Shown here: piece after piece, positions 1-9,079 of the stretch | Numbering within the stretch: position 1 is the first letter of the stretch | How the letters are laid out: each line of letters starts with the position of its first letter | Assembly (NCBI GenBank): GCA_964470455.1 | Contig: CAYYCX010000004.1 | Coordinates: 1-64,000 of the forward strand | Direction: 5' to 3' | Length of the DNA: 64,000 bases | Source of the DNA: JAWXBM01 sp964470455 | Lineage (GTDB): Bacteria > Pseudomonadota > Gammaproteobacteria > Xanthomonadales > SZUA-36 | Position numbers and translations under genes: made by a program | The notes under the pieces: generated by a model | Databases searched by the model: none | Told to the model about the DNA's origin: nothing | Seen by the model: only the letters and a program-made list of their open reading frames with translations

Positions 1-811
1 CGTGCATGCCGGAACCGTTGTCGCCGACGATGGGCTTGGGCATGAAGGTGGCGGTGCGGCCAGCGGCGTGGGCCACGTTCTGCACCACATACTTGAGCAT
101 CAGCACTTCATCGGCTTTCTTCGTCAGGGTGGAGAACCGCGTGCCGATTTCGCACTGGCCGGCCGTGCCCACTTCATGGTGGTGCACTTCAACCACCTGG
201 CCCAACTCTTCCAGCACCTTGCACATGGTGGCGCGCAGGTCGTGCAATGAATCCACCGGAGGCACCGGGAAGTAGCCGCCCTTCACGCCGGGGCGATGGC
301 CGGTGTTTCCGCCTTCGTATTCGGTCTGTGAATTCCACGCGCCCTCTTCCGAATCGATGCGGTAGGAACAGCCATGTATGTTCACGTCAAAACGCACATC
401 GTCGAAAATGAAAAACTCGGGCTCGGGACCGAAATAGGCAGTATCCGCAATTCCGCTGGCAATCAGGTAGGCCTCAGCCCGTTTCGCCAGGGAGCGCGGG
501 CAACGGTTGTAGCCCTCCATGGTGTTGGGCTCCAGCACATCGCAGCGGAGGATCATGGTCTTGTGATCGGAAAACGGATCCTGCACCGCAGTGTCAATGT
601 CCGGCATGAGTACCATGTCCGATTCATTGATGCCCTTCCAGCCGGAGATGGATGAACCATCAAACATCTTGCCTTCTTCAAACATGTCTTCGTCAACTGC
701 GCTCACGGGCAGGCTGACGTGCTGCTCTTTGCCTCGAGTGTCGCAGAACCGCAGGTCCACGAACTCGTACTCTTTTTCTTTAAGGGTTTTTAAAACTTTT
801 TCAGCGCTCAT
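1..811 (-). CDS. glnA: Glutamine synthetase type I, 3' end cut by window edge
   Basis: ATP-dependent synthesis of glutamine from glutamate and ammonium in the cytoplasm. The reverse-strand reading from the ATG at 811 gives 270 residues. It contains the FDGSS segment near residue 50, the metal-ligand segment FGPEPEFF, the segment EVHHHEVGTAGQ and the GDNGSGMH segment that carries the catalytic-site histidine, just before the window edge. About 200 C-terminal residues, including the adenylylation-site region, lie outside. The start is supported by the usual MSAEK N-terminus. A sigma54 promoter and NtrC-like sites lie upstream (857-1055), so control by nitrogen limitation is expected. Confidence 0.96.
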   Translation of the reverse strand, partial: MSAEKVLKTLKEKEYEFVDLRFCDTRGKEQHVSLPVSAVDEDMFEEGKMFDGSSISGWKGINESDMVLMPDIDTAVQDPFSDHKTMILRCDVLEPNTMEGYNRCPRSLAKRAEAYLIASGIADTAYFGPEPEFFIFDDVRFDVNIHGCSYRIDSEEGAWNSQTEYEGGNTGHRPGVKGGYFPVPPVDSLHDLRATMCKVLEELGQVVEVHHHEVGTAGQCEIGTRFSTLTKKADEVLMLKYVVQNVAHAAGRTATFMPKPIVGDNGSGMH

Positions 812-830
812 GTGTTTCTCATCCTCGGGG

Positions 831-847
831 TGTACCAAAATGGTTCA
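831..847 (-). promoter_or_regulatory. NtrC-like site at the glnA transcription start
   Basis: TGTACCAAAATGGTTCA is a degenerate match to the NtrC consensus TGCAC-N7-GTGCA. It sits downstream of the -24/-12 element and spans the predicted transcription start (about 846). That position would suit a repressing or limiting site rather than an enhancer. The half-site match is imperfect. Confidence 0.45.
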
Positions 848-856
848 GATTGATTA

Positions 857-872
857 TGCAGGTAACGTGCCA
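857..872 (-). promoter_or_regulatory. sigma54 (-24/-12) promoter of glnA
   Basis: Read on the minus strand, TGGCACGTTACCTGCA has the -24 GG and -12 GC dinucleotides with correct spacing and is close to the consensus TGGCAC-N5-TTGCA. It lies about 46 bases before the glnA start codon. The glnK promoter at 25148-25163 has nearly the same sequence, which supports both. Confidence 0.85.
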
Positions 873-985
873 ACCTGAATGCGCAACCAGAATACGAAAT
901 TTGCGCTTTATGACTGCACATTGAGAGATTTTAAGCACATTTTGTTGACCATATTCGGAACCACGGAATGTTCGCCAGTTCAGCA

Positions 986-1055
986 TGCACCACTTCAGTG
1001 CACGGAAGTATCAAAATGGTGCGAATTGGAAAAGATTCTGCACCAAAGAGGTGCG
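986..1055 (-). promoter_or_regulatory. NtrC enhancer cluster upstream of glnA
   Basis: Three 17-bp sites are spaced through this stretch. The site at 986-1002 reads TGCACCACTTCAGTGCA, with perfect outer half sites. The one at 1008-1024 is weak on one side. The one at 1039-1055 reads TGCACCAAAGAGGTGCG, nearly perfect. They lie about 115 to 200 bases upstream of the -24/-12 promoter, the usual enhancer distance for NtrC. The rightmost site ends just past the uppP stop region. Confidence 0.75.
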
Positions 1056-1083
1056 GGTAGCAAGCCAGCGCGAAAGCGCGGAT

Positions 1084-1881
1084 TCAGAACAACAGCCAGA
1101 GCAACAACACGCCCAGCGCCAGCCGGTAGAGGATGAAAGGCAGCAAACCCACTGTCTGCAGCAATTTGAGGAACGCCGCGATGCACAGCCAGCCGGCAAC
1201 GGCAGCAAAGCCCATGGCCAGCAGGAACTGCTGCCAGTTGATGGGCGCTTCGCCCAGCGCGACTTTCAGGGCGCCATAACCACCGGCCGCGGCAATGATG
1301 GGAATGGCCAGCAGGAAAGAAAAGCGCGCGGCGGCATCGGCATTGAATCCGAGGAAGCGGCCCGCGGTAATGGTGATGCCGGAACGGGATACACCCGGCA
1401 CCAGCGCCAGCGCCTGCGCCAGGCCGATCCACAGGGCGCTGCGCCAGTTCATCTCTTGAATCGTGCGCATCCTGCTGCCGAGCACATCGGCCAGCCACAA
1501 AAGGCCGCCGAACAGGAGGGTGGTTACGGCAATAATGCGGAGGTCGCGAAGATAAAGTTCAACCAGGTCCCGGGCCAGAAAACCCAAAACCAGCGCCGGA
1601 ATGCTGGCCAGCGCCAGAAAGCCCACCATGGATCGTGCATGCGCCTCCTGTCCGGTGCTCACCGGACGGAGGCAGGCGCCGGCCATGCCCGCAAGGTCGT
1701 GACGAAAGTAAACCAGCACCGCCAGCAGGGTTCCGAGGTGCGTGGCGACATCAAATACCAGGCCCTGGTCTTCCCAGCCCAGCAACTGGCTGCCAAGGAT
1801 GAGGTGCGCCGAGCTGGACACGGGCAGGAACTCGGTGAGGCCCTGCACCAGGGCCAGCACGATAATGTGCAGTAATGGCAT
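1084..1881 (-). CDS. uppP: Undecaprenyl-diphosphatase UppP/BacA
   Basis: Integral membrane phosphatase that recycles undecaprenyl diphosphate to the monophosphate carrier for peptidoglycan and other cell-surface polymers. The 265-residue length is standard. Both signature motifs are present: GLTEFLPVSSSAHL near residue 14 (catalytic glutamate and serine) and VPGVSRSGIT near residue 160 (arginine). The rest is hydrophobic and fits 7 to 8 membrane segments. The start lies 3 bases after the stop of the upstream dehydrogenase, so the two are probably co-transcribed. No strong Shine-Dalgarno sequence is visible, consistent with translational coupling. Confidence 0.95.
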   Translation of the reverse strand: MPLLHIIVLALVQGLTEFLPVSSSAHLILGSQLLGWEDQGLVFDVATHLGTLLAVLVYFRHDLAGMAGACLRPVSTGQEAHARSMVGFLALASIPALVLGFLARDLVELYLRDLRIIAVTTLLFGGLLWLADVLGSRMRTIQEMNWRSALWIGLAQALALVPGVSRSGITITAGRFLGFNADAAARFSFLLAIPIIAAAGGYGALKVALGEAPINWQQFLLAMGFAAVAGWLCIAAFLKLLQTVGLLPFILYRLALGVLLLWLLF

Positions 1882-1884
1882 TTT

Positions 1885-3009
1885 TCAATTGGCGCTGTAG
1901 GTCACACGGTAAATGGCGTTGGCGGCATCATCGGCAATGAGCATGGAGCCATCCGGCAACTGCATCACATCACTGGGCCGCCCCCATTCTTCCTCGCCCT
2001 GCAACCAGCCGGTTACGAACGGCTCCATGGATTCCACCTGGCCCAGGTCATCAAAGCGGACGCGCACGATGTCATAACCCACTTTTGAGGAACGGTTCCA
2101 GGAGCCATGGCGGGCAATGAACAGGTCTCCGCGGTACTCCGCCGGAAACATCTTCCCGTTATAAAAAATCATGCCCAGGGCAGCCACATGCGCGCCCAGT
2201 TTCAATGCGGGAGGCTGGTAATCGCCACAACTCCTGCCCTGGCCGAATTCTTCATCCGGCAGATCACCCTGGTGGCAATAGGGATAACCAAAATGCAGGC
2301 CGGCAGTTGGTGCGTGGTTCAGTTCGTCCGCGGGAAGATCATCACCCAGCATGTCGCGGCCATTGTCGGTGAACCACAACTCACCGGTGTCGGGGTGGAT
2401 GGCCATTCCCACGCTGTTGCGGACGCCGGACGCATACACTTCCATGCCGCTGCCATCGGCTTTCATGCGCCTGATCTCGGCGAAACCGGGCTCGTCGCAT
2501 ATGTTGCAGGGCGCGCCCACCGGAACATAAAGCCAGCCATCCGGGCCAAAAAGCAGGTACTTCCAGCCATGGTGGGTTTTGTCCGGCAGGTTGTCGGTAA
2601 CCACCACAGGCTCTCCCGGATGCTTGAGGTTTGCTTCGATGTTGTCGTAGCGCAGGATACGGTTGAGATCGCCGACATACAGGGAGCCGTCACGAAACTC
2701 CAGGCCAGACGGCATTTTCAGCCCATCTGCGATCTGCCAGATCTGGTTGGCTACGCCATCCTGGTCCTGATCAGTGATGGCGTGAACCTTGCCCGCGCTG
2801 CGCGAGCCCACGAAGATCACACCCTGGTCGCCGCGGGCCATTTGTCGCGCATTCTCGATTCCATCGGCAAAAATCCGGATTTCAAAGCCGGTTGGTAGCT
2901 GGAGCACGGCCAGCTTTTGCTGCAAAACGTCAGCATCATCCTGCGCCAGGATCAAGCCAGGCATGAAGGAAAGCAGGGTAATCGCGAGAATGCGAAGCGC
3001 TTGGTACAT
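1885..3009 (-). CDS. Exported sorbosone/glucose-dehydrogenase-like beta-propeller protein
   Basis: A 374-residue soluble quinoprotein-type (GSDH/L-sorbosone dehydrogenase) six-bladed propeller, probably periplasmic. The chosen ATG at 3009 begins a clear Sec signal (MYQALRILAITLLSFMPGLILAQ region); a longer in-frame reading to 3168 would bury that signal. Family features include VPVGAPCNICDEPG with its CxxC pair, GVRNSVGMAIHPDTGELWFTDNGRD (split across the middle) and the C-terminal RPSDVMQLPDGSMLIADD. PQQ dependence is inferred from family and the substrate is unknown. It precedes uppP with a 3-base gap. Confidence 0.82.
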   Translation of the reverse strand: MYQALRILAITLLSFMPGLILAQDDADVLQQKLAVLQLPTGFEIRIFADGIENARQMARGDQGVIFVGSRSAGKVHAITDQDQDGVANQIWQIADGLKMPSGLEFRDGSLYVGDLNRILRYDNIEANLKHPGEPVVVTDNLPDKTHHGWKYLLFGPDGWLYVPVGAPCNICDEPGFAEIRRMKADGSGMEVYASGVRNSVGMAIHPDTGELWFTDNGRDMLGDDLPADELNHAPTAGLHFGYPYCHQGDLPDEEFGQGRSCGDYQPPALKLGAHVAALGMIFYNGKMFPAEYRGDLFIARHGSWNRSSKVGYDIVRVRFDDLGQVESMEPFVTGWLQGEEEWGRPSDVMQLPDGSMLIADDAANAIYRVTYSAN

Positions 3010-3243
3010 GAATGGGTTCCGTACAATAGTCCGGCAACATAATGCCACAAGGGGTGCGCAAAGAAATAAGTACCAAGGTAATTTGCCAGGCTGCCAGTAC
3101 CCGGGCGGAACGGGAAACCGTGCGGTTGTTGAAAATTCGGTAAGATTGGCGCGCCAGGCGCGATACACAAACCTATGGCATTGTGTTGCCCTTGATCATC
3201 GCTGCTTTCCGGAAAGCCTTTCCAATAACGACAAGGAACAGAC

Positions 3244-4799
3244 ATGAATACAGAAACCAGCACTGCCAGCGCACCACGGGGCTGGCTGGGGGCCGTTGAA
3301 CGCATCGGCAACCGCCTGCCTGATCCCGCGGTGCTGTTCATCTACCTGCTGGTCATTGTCTGGCTGTTGTCCTGGCTGATGTCCTACATTCATTTCGATG
3401 TGCTGGACCCGCGCACGGGCGAGCCCCTGCGGGTTGTCAACCAGCTTTCGGGAACGGCGATTACGCAGTTCCTCACCTCACTGGTCACCAATTTCTCGCA
3501 TTTCCATCCCATCGGCGTGGTGCTGGTTTCCATGCTGGGCATCGGCGTGGCGGAACATACCGGCTTCATCAACACCGGTCTGCGGGCCATGCTGGCGGTA
3601 ACGGCCAAATGGCTGCTGACCCCCATGGTCATCATGGTTGGCATCGTCAGCCACACCGCCGCGGATGCCGGTTACGTGCTGGTGATTCCGCTGGGCGGCG
3701 TGATTTTCTATGCGGCCGGCCGCCATCCCCTGGCCGGGATCGCAGCGGCGTTTGCGGGTGTTTCCGGCGGCTTTTCGGCCAACTTCGTGCCCTCGTCACT
3801 GGACCCGATGTTGCAGGGAATCACCCAATCCGGCGCGCAGATTCTCGACCCCGCAGTGGTGCTCAACCCGCTCAACAATTACTTTTTCACCATGGCCTCA
3901 TCGCTGTTGATCATTGCCCTGGGCTGGGTGATTACCGATCGATTTGTCGAACCGAAGTTACAGCGCCAGGCGCTACGTGAAGACATCGATATTTCGCGGT
4001 CCATGGACCCCCTGACGCCCGTCGAAAGAAAAGCGCTGCGCATGGCCTTGCTCTCCATGCTGGTCGGCCTGGCGGTCGTCGTGGCCACGGCGCTTCCGCA
4101 GGATTCCGCATGGCGCGGCAGCAGTGGATCCCTGACCGAATTCGGCGCACCGCTGATGGCTTCCATTGTGGCGCTGATCTTCGTCTTTTTCCTGTTGCCG
4201 GGCGTGGTTTATGGTGTGATTGCCGGCACCGTAAAAAGCTCCCGTGATGTGATCGAAGGCATGACCAAGGCCATGACCAGCATGGCCTATTACCTGGTGA
4301 TCATGTTCTTCATTGCCCAGTTCATATACGCCTTTGGGCAATCCAATCTCGGTGTGCTGCTGGCGGTGGAAGGGGCCGCACTGCTCAAGGCCCTGGCCAT
4401 GCCTTCCGGGCTGACCATTACCGGCATTGTGATACTGACCGGAATCGTCAACCTGTTCGTTGGTTCTGCCTCGGCCAAGTGGGCGCTGCTGGCTCCCATA
4501 TTCGTACCCATGCTGATGGGCCTGGGCATTTCTCCAGATCTGGCACAGGCTGCCTACCGTGTGGGCGATTCGTCCACCAACATCATCACGCCACTGATGC
4601 CCTATTTCCCGCTGGTGGTGGTTTATTGCCAGCGCTATGTGAAAAGCACCGGCATCGGCACGGTTACNNNNNNNNNNCGGTTACGGCAATGATGCTGCCT
4701 TATTCCCTGACCTTCATCACGCTGTGGACCGGCTTCCTGCTGCTTTACTGGATGCTGGGTATTCCGCTGGGGCTGCAAGCCAGTTACACCTACCCATGA
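3244..4799 (+). CDS. AbgT-family transporter, interrupted by an assembly gap
   Basis: Inner-membrane carrier of the AbgT (p-aminobenzoyl-glutamate/drug) family with many hydrophobic segments. Its signatures include GIGVAEHTGFINTGLRA, HTAADAGYVLVIPLGG, FVPSSLDPMLQGITQ and GDSSTNIITPLMPYFPLV. AAGGA lies 6 bases before the ATG. Ten N at 4668-4677 break the frame, but the seven bases before and after the gap are identical (CGGTTAC). Removing the gap plus one copy (17 bases) restores a single 512-residue reading, the usual family length, ending at the TGA at 4797-4799. The gene is therefore intact and the frameshift is an assembly artefact. Confidence 0.9.
4668..4677. other. Assembly gap (10 N) with 7-bp duplicated flanks
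   Basis: The sequence CGGTTAC ends at 4667 and begins again at 4678. Collapsing the two copies makes the AbgT reading frame continuous, so this is a scaffold join between overlapping contigs. Confidence 0.95.
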
Positions 4800-4842
4800 C
4801 GGGCAGGTCATGGGCCAGCGGGTTTCACGTGGCAGCGCTTCA

Positions 4843-6621
4843 ATGAAAACATGCAACCTGAAATTCAGTTTCATGAAGTGGGGTTGCCTGGGTTTGCTTG
4901 CGATGGCCATGGGCGGTTGCAAGCCGGCGGAGCAATCACCACCGGCAACAACCGGCGAGGTGTTGCCGGCCACCATGCCCGACAGCGCAGACCGCGTGTT
5001 CCTCGGTGCAGCCGTGTGGACCGGGAATCCCGGCCAGCCCTGGGCTGAAGCGCTGGCCATCAGGGGCGATGAGATCGCTTTTGTAGGCGATGAAGCGGGC
5101 GCGCGCAGCCGGATCGGCCCCGACACTGTCGTGATGGAATTGCCCGGCAGGATGCTGCTGCCCGGCTTTCACGATGCCCATGCGCACATCATGGCCGGTG
5201 GCGGCACCCTCAACCGCTGCGACCTGCAGGACTCGCGCTCTCCGGACAAGCTGAAGGAACTGCTGCATCAGTGTGCCCGCGACAGGAATTATGCCGCGGT
5301 CGAATGGGTCATCGGCAGCCGCTGGCCACTGGCAGCCTTTGAAAACGGCGCTCCAAGCAAAGCCTGGCTGGATGAGGCTTTCGGTGACCGCCCGGCTTAC
5401 TTCGTGGATTCATTCGGCCACAATGCCTGGGTCAGCAGCCGTGCCTTGCAGATCTCCGGCATCGACATGTTCACCACTGATCCGGAGGGTGGCGTGATCG
5501 TCAAGGATGCCAACGGCCAGCCCACCGGCACCCTGCGGGAAGACGCCATGGGGCTGGTGGCACAACACATACCGGCCGCCAGCAACGAAAAGCTGGGTAT
5601 CGACCTGCGGTCCGGCCTGGCCGAGGCGGCCCGCTTCGGCATCACGTCCTTCATCGAGCCAGGCCTGGACCAGCAACAGGCGGAGGTTTACCAGCAAGCC
5701 GACCACGAAGGCTGGTTGACGGCTCGGGTGCTGGGCTCGCTGTCACCGAACAGCGAAGCAGCCGGTGAATTTGGCGACGAAATCTTTGCCATGCTGGAGC
5801 AAAGGGAGGCCTGGCGCAGCGAGCATTTCAACGTGGATTCGGTGAAGGTGTATATCGACGGCGTGATCGAAACCGAAACTTCGTTCATGCTGGAGCCCTA
5901 CCTAAGCGGCAAGAACTTTGAGCCGTTCTACGCTGCGGACGAACTGGCGGAACTCTATCGCAAGCTGGATGCACTGGATCTGCAGATCCACACCCATGCA
6001 ATTGGCGATGGCGCGATCCGGGAAGCGTTGGATGCCTACGAGGCCATGCTCGCGGCGAACGGCCCGAACGACAACCGGCACCACATCGTGCACCTGCAAC
6101 TGATCGACAAGGCGGACATACCGCGTTTCGGTGAACTGGGCGTCGCCGCCAATTTCCAGGGCGCCTGGACCTGGCCCGACCAGTACATCGATGTAGCCTA
6201 CGGAGTGACCGGAACAGAACGTACTGACCGGTTCTACCCGGTTGCCAGCGTGCAGCGGACCGGCGGTCTGCTGGTGGGCGGCAGCGACTGGGATGTCACC
6301 ACTCTCAACCCGCTGTATGCCATCGAAGGCCTGGTCCGCCGTCAGGATCCGGATGCTGAATCGGGCCCCGAGCTTGGCACCGATGAGCGCATCGACCTGG
6401 ACACCGCGCTGGCCATGTACACCCGCAACGCCGCCTGGATCATGCGCCAGGACAAACTCACCGGAACGCTGGAGACAGGCAAGAAGGCTGACCTGGTGGT
6501 GCTGGACCGTAATTTGTATGAGGTGCCGGCTACGCAAATAAATGCGGCCAGCGTGGAGTTCACCTTTCTGGGGGGACGGGTGATCTACTCAAGGCAAGCG
6601 GAAATTCCGTCCACCCAGTAA
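4843..6621 (+). CDS. Lipoprotein amidohydrolase, YtcJ type (Amidohydro_3)
   Basis: A 592-residue metal-dependent hydrolase of the YtcJ/amidohydrolase-3 group. A lipoprotein signal ends in the lipobox AMGGC near residue 26, so it is probably membrane-anchored and faces the periplasm. Visible metal-site motifs are the N-terminal HxH in PGFHDAHAHI, HTHAIGDGA, HIVHLQLI and the distal GGSDWD. Starts at 4810 or 4873 are also possible; 4843 was chosen because it keeps a basic N-terminus before the hydrophobic stretch. It follows the AbgT transporter by 43 bases, so the two may cooperate in uptake and cleavage of an amide substrate; this is inference. Confidence 0.85.
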   Translation: MKTCNLKFSFMKWGCLGLLAMAMGGCKPAEQSPPATTGEVLPATMPDSADRVFLGAAVWTGNPGQPWAEALAIRGDEIAFVGDEAGARSRIGPDTVVMELPGRMLLPGFHDAHAHIMAGGGTLNRCDLQDSRSPDKLKELLHQCARDRNYAAVEWVIGSRWPLAAFENGAPSKAWLDEAFGDRPAYFVDSFGHNAWVSSRALQISGIDMFTTDPEGGVIVKDANGQPTGTLREDAMGLVAQHIPAASNEKLGIDLRSGLAEAARFGITSFIEPGLDQQQAEVYQQADHEGWLTARVLGSLSPNSEAAGEFGDEIFAMLEQREAWRSEHFNVDSVKVYIDGVIETETSFMLEPYLSGKNFEPFYAADELAELYRKLDALDLQIHTHAIGDGAIREALDAYEAMLAANGPNDNRHHIVHLQLIDKADIPRFGELGVAANFQGAWTWPDQYIDVAYGVTGTERTDRFYPVASVQRTGGLLVGGSDWDVTTLNPLYAIEGLVRRQDPDAESGPELGTDERIDLDTALAMYTRNAAWIMRQDKLTGTLETGKKADLVVLDRNLYEVPATQINAASVEFTFLGGRVIYSRQAEIPSTQ

Positions 6622-6642
6622 CAGCCTGCACCGGCAGGCTGT
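6621..6642 (+). terminator. Hairpin after the amidohydrolase gene
   Basis: ACAGCCTGC and GCAGGCTGT form a perfect 9-bp stem around a 4-base loop directly after the stop codon. No T-run follows, so it may be a weak terminator or an mRNA-end stabiliser. Confidence 0.4.
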
Positions 6643-6719
6643 GACAAGAGCGCACCGCAGAAAAACTGGCGCGTCATCAAAAAAATCAGCCACTTGACAG
6701 CCAGAGAGGGCAACAAACT

Positions 6720-6728
6720 TGCTATGAT
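6720..6728 (+). promoter_or_regulatory. Possible extended -10 promoter
   Basis: TGCTATGAT matches the extended -10 form TGnTATAAT with one mismatch and lies 50 bases before the first TolB/TPR gene. A TTGACA occurs at 6694-6699 but is spaced 23 bases away, too far for a normal pair. Confidence 0.4.
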
Positions 6729-6777
6729 GGCCCGCGAAGCGCCGCAGTAGCTGAACCGATAATAACCAGGCGAGCAT

Positions 6778-8979
6778 ATGGCAGGACTGCTGGAGGAACT
6801 GAAAAGAAGAAATGTCTTCAAGGTGGGGACGGCTTATGTTGTGCTGTCCTGGCTGCTGGCCCAGGCGGCGGACCTGGCGTCCGACACCTTCGCGGCGCCC
6901 GATTGGGTGATGAAGATGCTCGTCACCCTGCTGTTCCTGCTGTTCCCGCTGGTACTGTTTTTTGCCTGGGCTTATGAGCTCACGCCGGAAGGCATCAAGA
7001 AAGAAAAAGATGTGGACCGCACCCAGTCCATCACCCACCAAACCGGCCGCAAACTCGACTTCATCATCATCGGCATCCTGGTCGTAGCCCTCGGGTACTT
7101 TGTGTGGGAATCGCGGTTTGACCGCAGCTCAGACGGACACCCCTCCTCCTCTGACGTCATTCCGGCGCAGGCCGGAATCCAGAAGGCCTCGAACGAAACC
7201 ATTGACGCAAAACCGGACGTATCCGCCGAACCCGCAACCCTCGACCCCAAATCCATCGCCGTCCTGCCCTTTGTCAACATGTCTTCTGATCCGGAGCAGG
7301 AGTATTTTTCTGATGGCATTTCAGAGGAAATTCTAAATGCCCTGGCGCGGGTCAGTGAACTGAAGGTTGCCGGCCGTACCTCCTCATTCGCTTTCAAGGG
7401 CGAGAACCAGGACCTGCAGGAAATCGGCCAGGCGCTGCGCGTGGCGCACTTGCTGGAGGGTTCGGTGCGCAAGTCCGGCAACAAGCTGCGCATCACCGCC
7501 CAGCTGATCAAGGTGGATGATGGCTACCACCTCTGGTCAGAAACCTACGACCGCGAGATCGACGACATCTTCGCCATCCAGGATGAAATCTCCAACGCCA
7601 TCCTGGTGCAACTGAAGGCCAAGTTACTGGGCGGTGAAACCCTGGCCAGCAAGGAAGTCGACCCGCAGGCCTATGCGCAGTACCTGCTGGCCAAGCAGCG
7701 AATCTACGAGCGTAACCAGGCGAGCCTGGAGCTGGCGGCCGAGCTGCTGGCCAAGGCCATCGACACCGACCCGGGATTCGCTGCCGCCCATGCTCAACTT
7801 GGCATAGCCGCCCTGCTGTTGTCGGAAGAGCAATATGGCACGCTGCCGCATGAAGAATCGCAGCAGCAAGGGCTTAAAAGCCTGCAGGCAGCTCTGGCGC
7901 TGGAACCTGAACAGGCCGAAGCCCTGGCCGGCATGGGGCTCTATCACGCCAGCTATGCAGGCGGGTTGGCGGAGGCGATCACCTGGTTGCGTCGTTCGCT
8001 GCAATCTGATCCGCACCAGTCCAATGCCAGCAACTGGCTGGCCAATAACCTGAACCAGCTCGGGCAGTCGAACGAAGCGCTGGCGCTGAGGGAACGCGAC
8101 TTTGCCCGGGATCCGCTGTATATGCCGGTGTTCAGCAACCTGGTGCAGATGTACACCATCAGGGGCGAAAACGACAAGGCGCGCAGGGTGCTGGACCAGC
8201 TGAGGCCCTATTTGCACGATGACGCCAACATGCTGATGACGGAAGGTGGCTACTACCAGGTGATCGGTGAATGGGCCAGGGCCGACCAGGCATTTGCCGC
8301 CGCCTATGCGAAAGAGCCACGCAACTTCGTCAACCAGGTCTGGTACAGCAACAACCTCAATTTCACCGGCAACTATGAACATAGTGTTGAGCTGGGCAGC
8401 GATACCCAGGCCGCAATAGCCCTGGTGCACCTGGGCCGCAGCGAAGAAGGACTCATTCGCGGCTATCAAGCGGTCGCCAAGGGCCAGTATCCGGGTTTCT
8501 ACTTCCAGGCACTGATCGAAAGCGGCCAGAGTGAACAACTGGTTCGCATTGTCGAGGAACGCTGGCCTGACCTGGACAAGCTGAACACCGATTTCCCTGA
8601 CCTGCAGGGCTGGGGCTCAACCATCATGGCCTTTGTCGCCGAAGCCTATCGCAATACCGGCAACGAACAGAAATTCCGCGAGGCGCTGGAAATCACCAAG
8701 GCCAATAACGACCTGCAGATTTCCCAGGGCGCGGATAACTGGTCGATGAGCCTGTCACGCGCCCAGGTTGCCATGCTGGAAGGCGACCAGGACCAGACCA
8801 TCAAACTCTTGGAGCGCGCCTTTGACCAGGGGCTGGTGATGGACCTGACAGCACCTAAAGCCTGGCCCTTGTTCCAGCCATTGCGCGGTGATCCGCGCTT
8901 TGAGGCCGCCCGCACCCGCATGCTGGACCACCTGAACACCGAACGAACCGGGATGGGGCTGGAGCCGGTGTCGATATGA
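6778..8979 (+). CDS. Membrane-anchored TolB-like/TPR protein, copy 1
   Basis: A 733-residue protein, first of three tandem paralogues. The N-terminal block has the motif ELKRRNVFKVG and hydrophobic segments near residues 17-32, 46-65 and 94-110. A linker follows, then a TolB-amino-terminal-like domain (about 158-280, beginning SIAVLPFVNMSSDPEQ and containing GRTSSFAFKG and LEGSVRKSG). The remainder is helical TPR-type repeat. Proteins of this build are common in gammaproteobacteria, often fused to DNA-binding or cyclase domains; the function is unknown. The linker carries VIPAQAGIQ (127-135), the translation of a dispersed palindromic repeat. Confidence 0.8.
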   Translation: MAGLLEELKRRNVFKVGTAYVVLSWLLAQAADLASDTFAAPDWVMKMLVTLLFLLFPLVLFFAWAYELTPEGIKKEKDVDRTQSITHQTGRKLDFIIIGILVVALGYFVWESRFDRSSDGHPSSSDVIPAQAGIQKASNETIDAKPDVSAEPATLDPKSIAVLPFVNMSSDPEQEYFSDGISEEILNALARVSELKVAGRTSSFAFKGENQDLQEIGQALRVAHLLEGSVRKSGNKLRITAQLIKVDDGYHLWSETYDREIDDIFAIQDEISNAILVQLKAKLLGGETLASKEVDPQAYAQYLLAKQRIYERNQASLELAAELLAKAIDTDPGFAAAHAQLGIAALLLSEEQYGTLPHEESQQQGLKSLQAALALEPEQAEALAGMGLYHASYAGGLAEAITWLRRSLQSDPHQSNASNWLANNLNQLGQSNEALALRERDFARDPLYMPVFSNLVQMYTIRGENDKARRVLDQLRPYLHDDANMLMTEGGYYQVIGEWARADQAFAAAYAKEPRNFVNQVWYSNNLNFTGNYEHSVELGSDTQAAIALVHLGRSEEGLIRGYQAVAKGQYPGFYFQALIESGQSEQLVRIVEERWPDLDKLNTDFPDLQGWGSTIMAFVAEAYRNTGNEQKFREALEITKANNDLQISQGADNWSMSLSRAQVAMLEGDQDQTIKLLERAFDQGLVMDLTAPKAWPLFQPLRGDPRFEAARTRMLDHLNTERTGMGLEPVSI
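7156..7182 (+). repeat. dRS3-like palindrome inside the copy-1 coding region
   Basis: The core ATTCCGGCGCAGGCCGGAAT is a 20-bp imperfect palindrome of the ATTCC-N-GGAAT class, flanked by GTC and CCAG. It is read in frame as VIPAQAGIQ. It resembles the Neisseria dRS3 element and similar repeats of other proteobacteria. Confidence 0.75.
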
Positions 8980-9079
8980 TTATTGATGGTGTCAGAGTCG
9001 AGTGCCAGGGTGACAGCTCAAGTGCATGGCCCCGACTCTGGCAATTCACTCTGGCACCACCACTAACACCGCTATCAGA

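Noticed and set aside
985..1875. Plus-strand open frame opposite uppP
   Set aside because: UppP on the minus strand has both signature motifs and standard length, while the opposite frame is a Gln/Ala/Gly-rich shadow.
1885..3168. Longer reading of the sorbosone-dehydrogenase-like protein from 3168
   Set aside because: The extra 53 residues precede a clear signal peptide starting at 3009 and have no family similarity.
3244..4799. AbgT transporter as a frameshifted pseudogene
   Set aside because: The break coincides with ten N and a duplicated 7-mer; collapsing it restores the full frame.
7624..8538. Long reverse-strand open frame within the first TolB/TPR gene
   Set aside because: It is antisense to a well-supported paralogous protein, is rich in Gln/His/Arg, and has no domain signature or ribosome-binding site. 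The similar frame at 11775-12578 is rejected for the same reason.
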